Assembly (NCBI RefSeq): GCF_018861755.1 | Contig: NZ_JAHLEF010000018.1 | Span: 26,388 to 90,387 of the forward strand | Direction: 5' to 3' | Source: Clostridium sp. CF012 | Lineage (GTDB): Bacteria; Bacillota; Clostridia; Clostridiales; Clostridiaceae | Length of the DNA stretch: 64,000 bases | Part shown: piece by piece, positions 53,230-61,205 of the stretch | Layout of the letters: every line of letters starts with the position of its first letter | How positions within the stretch are numbered: the stretch's first letter is position 1 | The notes under the pieces: generated by a model | What the model was told of the DNA's origin: nothing | Seen by the model: only the letters and a program-made list of their open reading frames with translations | The model's database searches: none | Program-made: the position numbers and the translations under genes

Positions 53230-53742
53230 ATGGCAGATATAAAAAAAATTAAACAAATGTTAATTGAACGTAATGAACAACAAATTAAAAGAGAAAATGA
53301 ACTCCAATATAATAGAATGTTTATTAGAAGAACAAAAAAAATTAGACCAGAAGTAATTGCTAGAATTGCAAATTATTATAATGCGAATTATCATATGAAG
53401 AGTTTTATACAAATTGAATATTATTCGGGCATAAAAGATATTTTGAAACAATGTAATATTAAACCACATGAATTTAGAAAGTATTGTAAGCAATATGATA
53501 TTGTATATAACAAATCTACATTTTTATATGATATACCGTTAGAGCTAGCACAAAACATTTTTTCTGAATGTAACATTTTAGAATATAATAACGTGAAAAA
53601 AGAAATAAAAATATCAGGAAGAGAAATAGAAATTCTAAAACGTGAAATGGAAAACAAAGCGAATATTATTTCTAATAAAGTAAAAGAACTAGAAAATTCT
53701 TATAATGAATTAAATCATAAAATAAATGGTTATGTTAAATGA
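53230..53742 (+). CDS. Coiled-coil protein of unknown function, partner of the HNH gene
   Basis: The roughly 170-residue basic protein has charged helical ends and a central region (IRPEVIARIANYYNANYHMK; then ECNILEY) without a known fold. The last 50 residues (EIEILKREMENKANIISNKV and on) have a heptad pattern typical of a coiled coil. Start is the ATG at 53230, after GAGGTG; the GTG at 53221 is too close to it. Its stop overlaps the next ATG by four bases (ATGA), so both proteins are translated together and probably interact. I do not recognise the family. Confidence 0.75.
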   Translation: MADIKKIKQMLIERNEQQIKRENELQYNRMFIRRTKKIRPEVIARIANYYNANYHMKSFIQIEYYSGIKDILKQCNIKPHEFRKYCKQYDIVYNKSTFLYDIPLELAQNIFSECNILEYNNVKKEIKISGREIEILKREMENKANIISNKVKELENSYNELNHKINGYVK

Positions 53743-54917
53743 ATAAGTATAATTATGACAAATTCACAGAATTGATATTAAAGGTTACAAAATTAAAAAA
53801 CGTTGATGAAGCATTATACTTTTTAGCTAGAAAAGGGAATGTTGGGAGACCACATATGTATAAGATAGACAATGCTAAGTTTGCTGATTCTATATTATAT
53901 TGTTTAAAAGCTGTTGAATATGATAAAAAGAGTTATGATAGAAACGTTGTTACTGATTATTTAAATAAATATTTTAAGAATCGGAGTGGATTAGTAGAGA
54001 TTATGAAGCCGATAATTGATGAAACAAAAATTATGGTTGAAAACTGCTTAAAAAAGTATGAAGATTACATAGTATCTGAATTTACTGAAAAACAAGTTAA
54101 GGAAATTTTTATCAATAGAGTTATTTGGACAAAGGTAGAGTACTCAGATTATTGCTTTGATAATCTTAATCTGATAAAGTCTAAGGCTATACATAGTACT
54201 TATGCATATAATATTTTAATAGATAAGTATAATTGTAAGTTTAATACTAGAATGGGTAAAGCCAGTGAAAGAACTCAGAAAAAAATGGAATTGGTAAATG
54301 AAAAATTTGATTATAAATTAAAGGAAATAATTTTATATTTACAACCTAATCATAAAAAAAAATTCATTGCAGAATATTTAAATATACCTGCTAGTTTATA
54401 TAGAAGTATATTGAAAAATATGGACTTAATGCGAGGACATAAGCAAATAGAACAGAGCGAGATTGACTCATTAAAATTACTTGATAATGAAAATGAAATT
54501 ATTAAAATAAACATTGAGATTACTGAATCTGAAATAAATGAAGTTGAACCTTTAAGAATGGAGATGTATGAAAATCTATCGGTAAAAGAAGGCATTAGAA
54601 AGCAATGTATACATTATAAGATTGAGAGAAATCCTAAAATTGCAGAATTATCAAAAAAATACTTTATGCAAAAATATGGTGCATTATTTTGCGAATGTTG
54701 TGAAAAAAATTATGAAGATAAATACGGCGAATTAGGTAAAGGCTATATAGAAGCTCATCATGAAAATCCATTAGGTGAGAATGAGGGTGCTGTAGAAACT
54801 AAAATTAAAGATTTTAGAATGGTTTGTTCAAATTGTCACAGTATGTTGCACAGAAAAATGCCTTGTTTAAAAGTAGAGGAATTAAAAAAGATAATAATAG
54901 AAACGGAAAAAAGGTAG
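53739..54917 (+). CDS. HNH endonuclease with a large unknown N-terminal region
   Basis: The 392-residue protein has a C-terminal HNH domain (about 300-392): FCECCEKNYEDKYGELG, the IEAHHENPLG histidines and RMVCSNCHSMLHRK, giving the zinc cysteines and catalytic residues as in McrA-type nucleases. The first 280 residues are helical, basic and unrecognised and may bind DNA or the coiled-coil partner. The gene is coupled to that partner and ends in a terminator overlapping its stop codon. It could be a defence or homing nuclease; no methyltransferase adjoins it. Confidence 0.82.
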   Translation: MNKYNYDKFTELILKVTKLKNVDEALYFLARKGNVGRPHMYKIDNAKFADSILYCLKAVEYDKKSYDRNVVTDYLNKYFKNRSGLVEIMKPIIDETKIMVENCLKKYEDYIVSEFTEKQVKEIFINRVIWTKVEYSDYCFDNLNLIKSKAIHSTYAYNILIDKYNCKFNTRMGKASERTQKKMELVNEKFDYKLKEIILYLQPNHKKKFIAEYLNIPASLYRSILKNMDLMRGHKQIEQSEIDSLKLLDNENEIIKINIEITESEINEVEPLRMEMYENLSVKEGIRKQCIHYKIERNPKIAELSKKYFMQKYGALFCECCEKNYEDKYGELGKGYIEAHHENPLGENEGAVETKIKDFRMVCSNCHSMLHRKMPCLKVEELKKIIIETEKR

Positions 54918-54943
54918 AGGGATAATTTAGTCCTCTACCTTTT
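54909..54943 (+). terminator. Terminator overlapping the HNH gene stop codon
   Basis: AAAAGGTAGAGG (54909-54920) and CCTCTACCTTTT (54932-54943) form a perfect 12-bp stem; the stop codon TAG at 54915-54917 is inside the left arm. Confidence 0.85.
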
Positions 54944-55005
54944 CTTTACTTGTTGTCTCTAAGTAAAGAATATTTAATTTCAATCCTCAGTTGACATTGA
55001 AAAAA

Positions 55006-55029
55006 GACTAGCACTCGAAAATGCTAATC
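55006..55029 (-). terminator. Terminator of the XRE repressor gene
   Basis: On the minus strand GATTAGCA (55029-55022) and TGCTAGTC (55013-55006) pair with one G-T and run into TTTTTT. The repressor's stop codon is in the first arm. Confidence 0.75.
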
Positions 55030-55269
55030 CTCTTTAACATAATCATATATAGTTACTTGTCTATTTGTAGCAGGTATTTGCACAATCAAATCTTCAATTT
55101 TACACTTAAAAAAATCACATAAACTATCTAAATGTTCTCGTGATATAGTTTTCCATGTATCGTTATAGTAAGCACTAATAGTAGGTTGCCTTATCCCAGT
55201 TATACTTGCAAGTTCAGATTGAGTTATTCTTTTTTCAGCCATTTTCAAATGAAGTTTCATTTTAATCAT
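55024..55269 (-). CDS. XRE-family (Cro/C1-type) DNA-binding protein
   Basis: The 81-residue protein is almost entirely a helix-turn-helix domain: KMAEKRITQSELASITGIRQ followed by PTISAYYNDTWKTISREHLD and the typical LCDFFKCKIEDLI. Such proteins act as repressors of mobile elements. The ATG at 55269 is preceded on the minus strand by GGAGG 8 bases away. It is transcribed divergently from the operon 55698-57372; the shared region contains two promoters and a phased direct repeat, so it probably represses that operon and possibly itself. Confidence 0.9.
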   Translation of the reverse strand: MIKMKLHLKMAEKRITQSELASITGIRQPTISAYYNDTWKTISREHLDSLCDFFKCKIEDLIVQIPATNRQVTIYDYVKED

Positions 55270-55290
55270 TAACAGCACCTCCACGTATAT

Positions 55291-55319
55291 ATTTTACACT
55301 ATTTATATAAATTATTCAA
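55291..55319 (-). promoter_or_regulatory. Promoter of the XRE repressor gene
   Basis: On the minus strand TTGAAT (55319-55314) and TAAAAT (55296-55291) are 17 bases apart, about 22 bases before the repressor ATG. Confidence 0.65.
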
Positions 55320-55331
55320 TTAGAAAATAAT

Positions 55332-55372
55332 TTATACGAAATAGTTGACAAGTTATACGAAAGGAGTATAAT
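55332..55372 (+). promoter_or_regulatory. Rightward promoter flanked by a phased operator-like repeat
   Basis: TTGACA (55345-55350) and TATAAT (55367-55372) form a near-consensus promoter with a 16-base spacer. The 10-mer TTATACGAAA occurs at 55332-55341 and 55353-55362, exactly 21 bases (two turns) apart, one just upstream of the -35 box and one within the spacer. These are good candidates for XRE operators. Transcription would start near 55380, leaving a leader of about 320 bases before 55698. The leader contains short stems (for example TAAG..AACCTTA near 55448-55466) but no convincing gene. Confidence 0.7.
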
Positions 55373-55697
55373 GTAATTATGGGAAACAAAAACATAAAAA
55401 ATAAAGTTTTCTATAGTTGGAATTTATAGCTATAAGAAAGTAATTCGTAAGAGGGTAGCAACCTTAACTTAATAAAAAAGTACCAACACAATCACAAGTA
55501 TTAAATGTTAGGCACTCCGTCGCAAGAGTAACTAGGAGGTCAAAGAAATATATGTTATATATTGCTAAAATATGTGAATAAGTGTAAACTATATAGTGTA
55601 GAGCATACTAGAATAGGCTTTGAACACTGTAGAAGAAATGATGGTCAGAATAAAAATGTTATTTAAAAACTAAATAAAACAATAGGGGGAATTATTA

Positions 55698-56183
55698 ATG
55701 ACTACATTAACAAACATTTACATTAACAAAAATGGGGAGTTAAATTTCGACAATGTTGGAAGGTTAGCTTCACTACTAGATTTACAAGAAGAGGTTTGTT
55801 GCACAGGCATTATATTCAATGAATTACTTCAAACGTCAGATGGTATAGTAAAGTGGCAGTCAGCAGAGCAACAAAGAAAGATACTTGAACTTGATGAAGA
55901 TATAACAGAGGAAGAAATGCAAGCAGTAGAAGGAGAATATTTTTTAATAAATAAAGATGTTCCAAGTCTTTACACAAATTTTATAAATGATATTGATTTA
56001 GAAGAAGTTTTAACAGTTACTTTTAATGAAGATAATTTAATGTTAGTGGCTATTACAAAATTATGGAATAATAACTGGACTTATATTTATAACTACTTTA
56101 TAGATAATAAGAATGAATTACAAAAAAATAAAAATATGATACCAACTTTTATGTTAAAAGCTATCTGTAATACAGTAGCATAA
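55698..56183 (+). CDS. Uncharacterised acidic protein upstream of the MazF-TPR gene
   Basis: I do not recognise this 161-residue protein. It is acidic, with no signal peptide or membrane helix. The middle (LDEDITEEEMQAVEGEYFLI) is strongly negative, and the C-terminal third is aromatic and hydrophobic (TKLWNNNWTYIYNYFIDNKN). It has an AGGGGG ribosome site 8 bases before the ATG. It is the first gene after the repressor-controlled promoter, and the MazF-TPR gene starts 49 bases after it, so it may be functionally linked, for example as an antitoxin or a regulator. Confidence 0.75.
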   Translation: MTTLTNIYINKNGELNFDNVGRLASLLDLQEEVCCTGIIFNELLQTSDGIVKWQSAEQQRKILELDEDITEEEMQAVEGEYFLINKDVPSLYTNFINDIDLEEVLTVTFNEDNLMLVAITKLWNNNWTYIYNYFIDNKNELQKNKNMIPTFMLKAICNTVA

Positions 56184-56232
56184 AACAAATTAATGAGTTA
56201 GCGATGCTAAACTACAGAGGAGAATGTTAAGA

Positions 56233-57183
56233 ATGAGTAGAACAGGTTATTTCAGATGGGAAGTTTGGAAATGTGATTTAAGTGAACTTGGAATGGAAAA
56301 TCATTTTTGTATTATAGTATCAAATTTTAAAAATAACACTAAAAATGTAAATGTACAAGTGTGTTTAATAACTTCTAATTTAAAAGAATATTCCAATAGA
56401 GTTAGTGTAAATATTTTAACTCAATCTCAGATAAAATGTGATACTATTCTAACATTGTCCAAAGAAAAATTACTATACAAACAGTGTAAAATTGAAGATA
56501 TATTTATTCAGCTAGAGGTGGAGAAAAATCTTCAAATTCAATTACAATTATCTGAAAGTTTTATAAACAATGACATAGAGCAAATAGAAAAGTACCTTGG
56601 GAAAGGAGTTATGCAAATGGATAATGAAAGTGAGCTGGTACTGCTAAGAAACAATATATGTACTTTAGCAGTACAATGCAAATATGAGGAAGCTATAATA
56701 TTATGTGATAAATCAATAGAATTAGCATCATCATCATTACTTGAAAATAAAAATGATTTTTTATGGCACAGTTGTTACCATCGTGGTTTAATGTTTAGTA
56801 AATTACGCAATTATGAACTAGCATATGAATCATTAAAACAGGCATTGAAATATGTTGGGAGTTTACGAAACGGATTAAATTTTAGATATAGTTGCACAAT
56901 GTGGGTTATAGCAATTTGCTTTGAAAACTTAGGCAATGTTTATGGTTCAATACAAATATTTAATAATTTACGTAAATATTGTAAAAAAGTTGGTAAAACA
57001 TCCATGCGAATAGAAATGATTTTTAATGTTTATAGGTTAAAGAACAATGTACCTAAGATGAAATACTTAATTAGTTTAGTAGAAAAAATGGAATTCCGTG
57101 AACGGGAAACCAATAAAACTAAAGATGTATTGTTAGAAGATATGAGAAAGGATTTAGAAGAAATAACTAATGCAATAAACTAG
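56233..57183 (+). CDS. MazF/PemK-like domain fused to a TPR-like domain
   Basis: The 316-residue protein begins with a MazF/PemK-like beta-barrel (about 1-115): RWEVWKCDLSELGMENHFCI, then VQVCLITSNLKEYSNRV in the place of the usual piTS strand, and CDTILTLSKEKLLYKQCKIE. Residues about 128-316 are helical repeats of TPR type (YEEAIILCDKSIELA; YELAYESLKQALKYVG; NLGNVYGSIQIFNNL). AGAGGAG is better spaced for ATG 56233 than for 56224. A strong internal site AAAGGAG (56602-56608) precedes an in-frame ATG at 56617, exactly at the domain border. The next gene encodes a secreted peptide. The MazF call is by pattern and is moderate. Confidence 0.75.
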   Translation: MSRTGYFRWEVWKCDLSELGMENHFCIIVSNFKNNTKNVNVQVCLITSNLKEYSNRVSVNILTQSQIKCDTILTLSKEKLLYKQCKIEDIFIQLEVEKNLQIQLQLSESFINNDIEQIEKYLGKGVMQMDNESELVLLRNNICTLAVQCKYEEAIILCDKSIELASSSLLENKNDFLWHSCYHRGLMFSKLRNYELAYESLKQALKYVGSLRNGLNFRYSCTMWVIAICFENLGNVYGSIQIFNNLRKYCKKVGKTSMRIEMIFNVYRLKNNVPKMKYLISLVEKMEFRERETNKTKDVLLEDMRKDLEEITNAIN

Positions 57184-57222
57184 TTAACTCTAGTTTAAAT
57201 ATATACCAAGGAGGTTCACAAG

Positions 57223-57372
57223 ATGAACAATAAAACAAAAAAAAACTTAAAGAGAGCAATTGCAGGAGGGTTAATGGCACTAACACTGACTGTATTAGTA
57301 CCAAACGTTACAGCTAAGGCTACAGATGGTCCGATAGTTTGGTCAATTAAGAAACCACAAGTAACAAAATAA
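57223..57372 (+). CDS. Small secreted (Phr-like) signalling peptide precursor
   Basis: This 49-codon gene encodes a basic N-terminus (NNKTKKNLKR), a hydrophobic stretch (AIAGGLMALTLTVLVPNV) and a possible signal-peptidase site TAKA before TDGPIVWSIKKPQVTK, a 16-residue mature tail. AAGGAGG (57208-57214) lies exactly 8 bases before the ATG, the best ribosome site in this stretch. It follows the TPR-domain gene by 39 bases, the arrangement of Rap-Phr, AimR-AimP and other RRNPP receptor-peptide pairs. The role as a signal is inferred. Confidence 0.8.
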   Translation: MNNKTKKNLKRAIAGGLMALTLTVLVPNVTAKATDGPIVWSIKKPQVTK

Positions 57373-57393
57373 CTCTAGCAGTACATAGAAGCT

Positions 57394-57418
57394 TTGGGGT
57401 GACTAGCAATCACCTCAA
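57394..57418 (+). terminator. Hairpin after the peptide gene
   Basis: TTGGGGTGA (57394-57402) pairs with TCACCTCAA (57410-57418), one G-T pair, loop of 7, followed by CATTTTC. It is a plausible end for the peptide operon. Confidence 0.6.
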
Positions 57419-57576
57419 CATTTTCTAAAAATTTAAGACGATAAACCCAATAAATCTTGTATTTTATTTAGTCTTGTTTTAAATGAGGCTATAGGCTAGT
57501 TTCAAAAATCACATTTTAGGCATGATATGTACAATAATCGTTCAGTGATAGTTGAAAAAGATAAAGTTAATAAAGT

Positions 57577-57611
57577 AATTTATACAATATTGAATATGTA
57601 TTGTATAAATT
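57577..57611 (+). promoter_or_regulatory. 35-bp palindrome upstream of the phage gene fragments
   Basis: AATTTATACAATA (57577-57589) and TATTGTATAAATT (57599-57611) are perfect complements around a 9-base centre. It lies just before the AGAGGTG ribosome site of the ORF at 57634. It looks like an operator for a dimeric regulator. Confidence 0.6.
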
Positions 57612-57633
57612 TACTATAAGAGGTGATGAATAA

Positions 57634-57861
57634 ATGTCAAATATGACAGAACGACTTAATTGTGAAGCTGAATTATGGGGAATGGTTAAATTTCAAAATG
57701 AATTAAAAGAATGGGATACAAAAGAAGATAAAATTAAAAATATATACTGTAATATACTCCCTGCATCTGCACGCTATAAGTTCGGGTGTTGCTTCAAAAG
57801 ATTCACTACAGGCATCTTTAATATCTGCAAAACTTGCAAAAGCAGGGTTTACAGATTCTAA
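57634..57861 (+). pseudogene. 5' fragment of a phage head-closure-like gene joined out of frame to tape-measure sequence
   Basis: The first 42 or so codons (MTERLNCEAELWGMVKFQNE, then KNIYCNIL) resemble the start of Siphovirus/Myovirus head-closure proteins. From about 57760 the DNA matches the tape-measure frame (see next entry), so the remaining 33 codons are out-of-frame translation with an unnatural Cys/Phe/Arg-rich composition. A deletion has probably fused the two genes. The head-closure identification is from memory and weak. Confidence 0.55.
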
Positions 57862-59407
57862 TTCTGCCCTAAAAGTTCTTATGGCGACCATGAATGTCTA
57901 CGGACTTAAAGGTAGTGAAGCAATGGGGAAAATAGCAGATAAAATGCTTGTAGTTCAAAATAAAGGTGTAATTACAGTTGCAGAAATGGCAGAAAGTTTA
58001 GGAAGTGTAACCCCAGTTGCACAAGCAGTGGGAGTGTCAATTGATGAATTGGACGCAGGAATAATTGCATTAACTAAAAATGGTATAAAAGCCGATGAAG
58101 CAAGTGTACAACTTAAAGGTATGTTTACAAGTATAATTAAACCTTCTAAAGAAGCGTCTGAATACGCTAAAGAATTAGGATTAAATTTTAGTGCTTCAGG
58201 TTTAAAATCTAAAGGGTTTGTAAAATTCATGGAAGATGTTAAGCAGAAAACTGGTGGAAGTTCAGAGAAAATGGCTAAACTTTTCGGAAATGTAAGGGCA
58301 CTTACAGGTTCTTTAGTACTTACAGGAGCAGGATTTAAGGATTTTAAAGATGGATTAGGACAAGTTAAAGATAGTACAGGTATGACAGATAAAGCCTTCG
58401 AAATTATGGAAAATACTATTGGGTCAAAGTGGGAGAAAATTAAAAATAGATTTAAAAATACTTGTACAAGCATTGTAGATGCTCAAAGTGGAACATTAGG
58501 GAAAGTAGCAGATGGTGTTGGTGCATGGCTTATAGCAAACGAAGGAAATATTGCAAAGTGGGTAGATAACATTGGAAAAATGATTGAGAAAATTTTTGGT
58601 TATTTTAAAAAGGTTGTTGATTTCTTAATAGAACACAGAAACGCAATAGAAAATTTTGCTATAGTATTTGGAAGTTTTTATATTGCAGTAAAAGCAGTAT
58701 CAGCATTAAGTGCAGTAATAAACATATGTAAAGTAGCATGGTTACTATTTAATGGTACTTTAGTATTAACTCCTTTTGGTTGGTTAGTATTGGCAATAGG
58801 AAGTGTTATAGCAATCGGTGTTTTGTTGTGGAAGAATTGGGATTTTGTTAAAACTAAAGCCGATGATTTCTGTTTTGGTATAAAGAACGCATTTTCTAAT
58901 GTTGGAACTTTTATAGGCAATATTTTTAAAGGAATGGCAAATGGATTTATAGATAATATAAATAAAATGATAGGAATTATCAATAAATTGCCTGGAGCCA
59001 AAGTAGGCTTAATTGCAAAGTATGAAATGGGTGATTATTCTTCTTTAACAAGACCACAAGGAACTAGTGCAAGTAGAAGTTATGATGCTTTGGCTACTAG
59101 AAAAGAAACAATTTCAACAGGTAGTGCTATTAAAAATGCACACAAAGGTATACCTGCAAATGCATTAGGAAGTCAATATAGTTGGGGTGGTGCAACATTA
59201 GTTGGAGAACGTGGAGCAGAAGTTGTTAATCTCAACAAAGGGGATACTGTATCAACTGCTAGTAATACAACTAAGGCATTAGGTGGTAAAGGTGATGTAA
59301 AAGTATATGTAACTATAGAAGGCAATGTAATAGGAAATGAGGAATATGCAGATTCCATAGGTAATCACGTATGGAATAAAATTGAATCAGCATTATCAAA
59401 TATGTAA
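57707..59407 (+). pseudogene. Phage tail tape-measure protein, 5' truncated
   Basis: The frame is open from 57707, and protein-like sequence typical of a TP901-type tape measure begins near 57765 (ISSGVASKDSLQASLISAKL, then NVYGLKGSEAMGKIADKM). No start codon or ribosome site exists in front of it; the first ATG at 57881 lies inside the conserved domain. About 560 residues remain of a protein that is usually 700-2000. Membrane-like segments near the middle (IVFGSFYIAVKAVSALSAVI) and a C-terminal ALGSQYSWGGATLVGERGAE motif are intact. The N-terminal part was lost in the deletion at about 57760. Confidence 0.82.
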
Positions 59408-59456
59408 AGAGTGGCTTATATAGTCACTCTTATTTTTATAGAAGGGATGTGGCTAT

Positions 59457-59882
59457 ATGACAAATCAGTCAGCAGAAATATATATATCAACAATAGACCG
59501 AAAAGAAGTATATCGTTTTACAAATATTCCAGAAGAGTTTCCTACACTTTCACAATCGGCTAAAAACGAACAATTTGATACGTTTAATAATGGTGAATAT
59601 AATTTACTGAATGGAGCAGGAAATTTTAGTTTTAGTTTGGGGTGTATGCTCCCTTGTCACCAATACTCATTTTGTAAGGGTGACTGGAAAAATAGTGGAA
59701 GAATTATATCACTAATGAAAAAAAGTATGGTGACTAAAATACCTATTAGATTTATTTTTAAAGGTGTGGGTGATGTAGATGTTATTAATATCATAATGAC
59801 TTGCGAAAAGCTAGATTGGAACTATAATCATCAATTGGATTTTGTTTTTAGTGCAGATTTCAAAGAATATAGGGCTGGGTAG
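59457..59882 (+). CDS. XkdP-like phage tail protein without LysM domain
   Basis: The 141-residue protein fits the N-terminal part of PBSX XkdP by position (between tape measure and XkdQ-like gene) and by pattern: RFTNIPEEFPTLSQSAKNEQ, FDTFNNGEYNLLNGAGNFSF. XkdP itself is longer and carries a LysM domain, missing here. It probably links the tail tube or tape measure to the baseplate. A GAAGGGATG ribosome site precedes the ATG. Confidence 0.7.
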   Translation: MTNQSAEIYISTIDRKEVYRFTNIPEEFPTLSQSAKNEQFDTFNNGEYNLLNGAGNFSFSLGCMLPCHQYSFCKGDWKNSGRIISLMKKSMVTKIPIRFIFKGVGDVDVINIIMTCEKLDWNYNHQLDFVFSADFKEYRAG

Positions 59883-59890
59883 GTGAAAAA

Positions 59891-60865
59891 ATGAAATATG
59901 AATTAATAGCACTCGTTGGTGGAAAGTGGATAAATATATTACTAAAGAGTAATGGAATTAACTGGTCTAGTGATAAAGATACATTAGGCATACAGTTAAG
60001 TTTTGCGAGTTTATTTGATTTAGTAGAAGGAACACACATACAACTAAAAATAAATTCTAAGGTAGCATTTACAGGTATATTAGTTAAGAAAACTAAAAGT
60101 AAATTAACTTACAGTTATACTTGTTTTGATTATGGGTGGTATTTAAATAAAAATGAAACCGTAATTCAATTTAACAAAATAAATTCAAGTGATGCAATAA
60201 AACAACTATGCTCAAAGTTTGGAATCAAGTGTAATGTTGTGCAAATAGATTATGTGGTAAAAGATACAAAAACCAAGTCAGTTAAAAAAGTTAAAATTAC
60301 TACTATTATAAATAAAATTTATAAAGACCAAACTATAAGTTCAATAATTGATGATATTTTAGAAACTGCTACATTAGAGTTAGGTACAAAATTTATAAAA
60401 GAAATGATTGGAGATACCCTTTATATTAGAAAACAAGCAGAATATAAAATATTTCCTAAATTTATATTATCAAGTGATTTACAGGTAAACTCGTCTATTG
60501 AAGATATGAAAAACAAAGTAATAGTTGTTAGTAATGAAGAAAAAAGTAATAGAGTTTTAGCAAGTGTAAGTAGTCCAAATAATATAAAAATCTATGGTGG
60601 ATTGCAAGAAGTTTTAACAGTTGAAAAAAAGGATGAAAGTAAGGCTAAGAATATAGCTAATAACTTTCTAAAAGAAAACAATAAAGTATTCAGAGATACA
60701 ACATTAAATATAGTTGTAATAGAGGGTGGAGAAGAAATAAAGGCAAATAGAAGTATAGGATTAAAAATAATAAGTATGGGATTAAATGGTTGGTATAATA
60801 TTAAAGGTGCAAATTGTACACTTGAAAATGGTCAAATGAAATGCTCATTAACATTAGAATGGTAG
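59891..60865 (+). CDS. XkdQ-like phage baseplate hub protein
   Basis: The 324-residue protein matches XkdQ/YqbQ: INWSSDKDTLGIQLSF near residue 24, YTCFDYGWYLNKNETVIQF near 76, FGIKCNV, and the repeated DDILETATLELGTKF region. It corresponds to the gp27/gpD-type baseplate hub of contractile tails. It begins 8 bases after the XkdP-like gene with an AGGTG ribosome site. Order and spacing follow PBSX and skin prophages. Confidence 0.8.
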   Translation: MKYELIALVGGKWINILLKSNGINWSSDKDTLGIQLSFASLFDLVEGTHIQLKINSKVAFTGILVKKTKSKLTYSYTCFDYGWYLNKNETVIQFNKINSSDAIKQLCSKFGIKCNVVQIDYVVKDTKTKSVKKVKITTIINKIYKDQTISSIIDDILETATLELGTKFIKEMIGDTLYIRKQAEYKIFPKFILSSDLQVNSSIEDMKNKVIVVSNEEKSNRVLASVSSPNNIKIYGGLQEVLTVEKKDESKAKNIANNFLKENNKVFRDTTLNIVVIEGGEEIKANRSIGLKIISMGLNGWYNIKGANCTLENGQMKCSLTLEW

Positions 60866-60875
60866 GTGATAATAT

Positions 60876-61205
60876 ATGAATTATGGTGTAAAGTTTGCAA
60901 AGAGTTTTAAAGAAAGAAATAATGCAAAAATTATAGGAAATGTTATAGGTACAGTGTTATCTATTACACCTCTAAAGATTGGAATTTTAGGAAATGAAGT
61001 AATGCTTGATAATACTAATTGTTTTTTATGTAGTAATTTAGTTGAAAATTATAAAAGAAATGCAATTATAAAAAATACAGACACTAATATAATAACTAAT
61101 GTAGAGGTTACATTTAAAGATATATTAAAGGTTGGTGATAAAGTTTTGGTATTGCCTAATGTAGATGAACAAATATTTTACATAGTGGATAAGGTGGTGA
61201 TGTAA
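60876..61205 (+). CDS. XkdR-like (DUF2577) phage baseplate protein
   Basis: The 109-residue protein fits DUF2577 by order and content: VIGTVLSITPLKIGILGNEV near residue 26 and the closing LKVGDKVLVLPNVDEQIFYI VDKV (cited in part). It is a small beta-rich baseplate component. Its stop codon is directly followed by the ATG of the next gene. Confidence 0.75.
   Translation: MNYGVKFAKSFKERNNAKIIGNVIGTVLSITPLKIGILGNEVMLDNTNCFLCSNLVENYKRNAIIKNTDTNIITNVEVTFKDILKVGDKVLVLPNVDEQIFYIVDKVVM

Noticed and set aside
55379..55429. 16-codon ORF just after the rightward promoter
   Set aside because: There is no properly spaced ribosome site and no signal-peptide or other feature; the promoter's AAGGAG overlaps the -10 region.
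55552..55581. Nine-codon ORF after AGGAGG in the leader of the 161-residue protein gene
   Set aside because: Spacing to the ATG is 12 bases, the peptide has no recognisable leader logic, and it could not be supported beyond chance.
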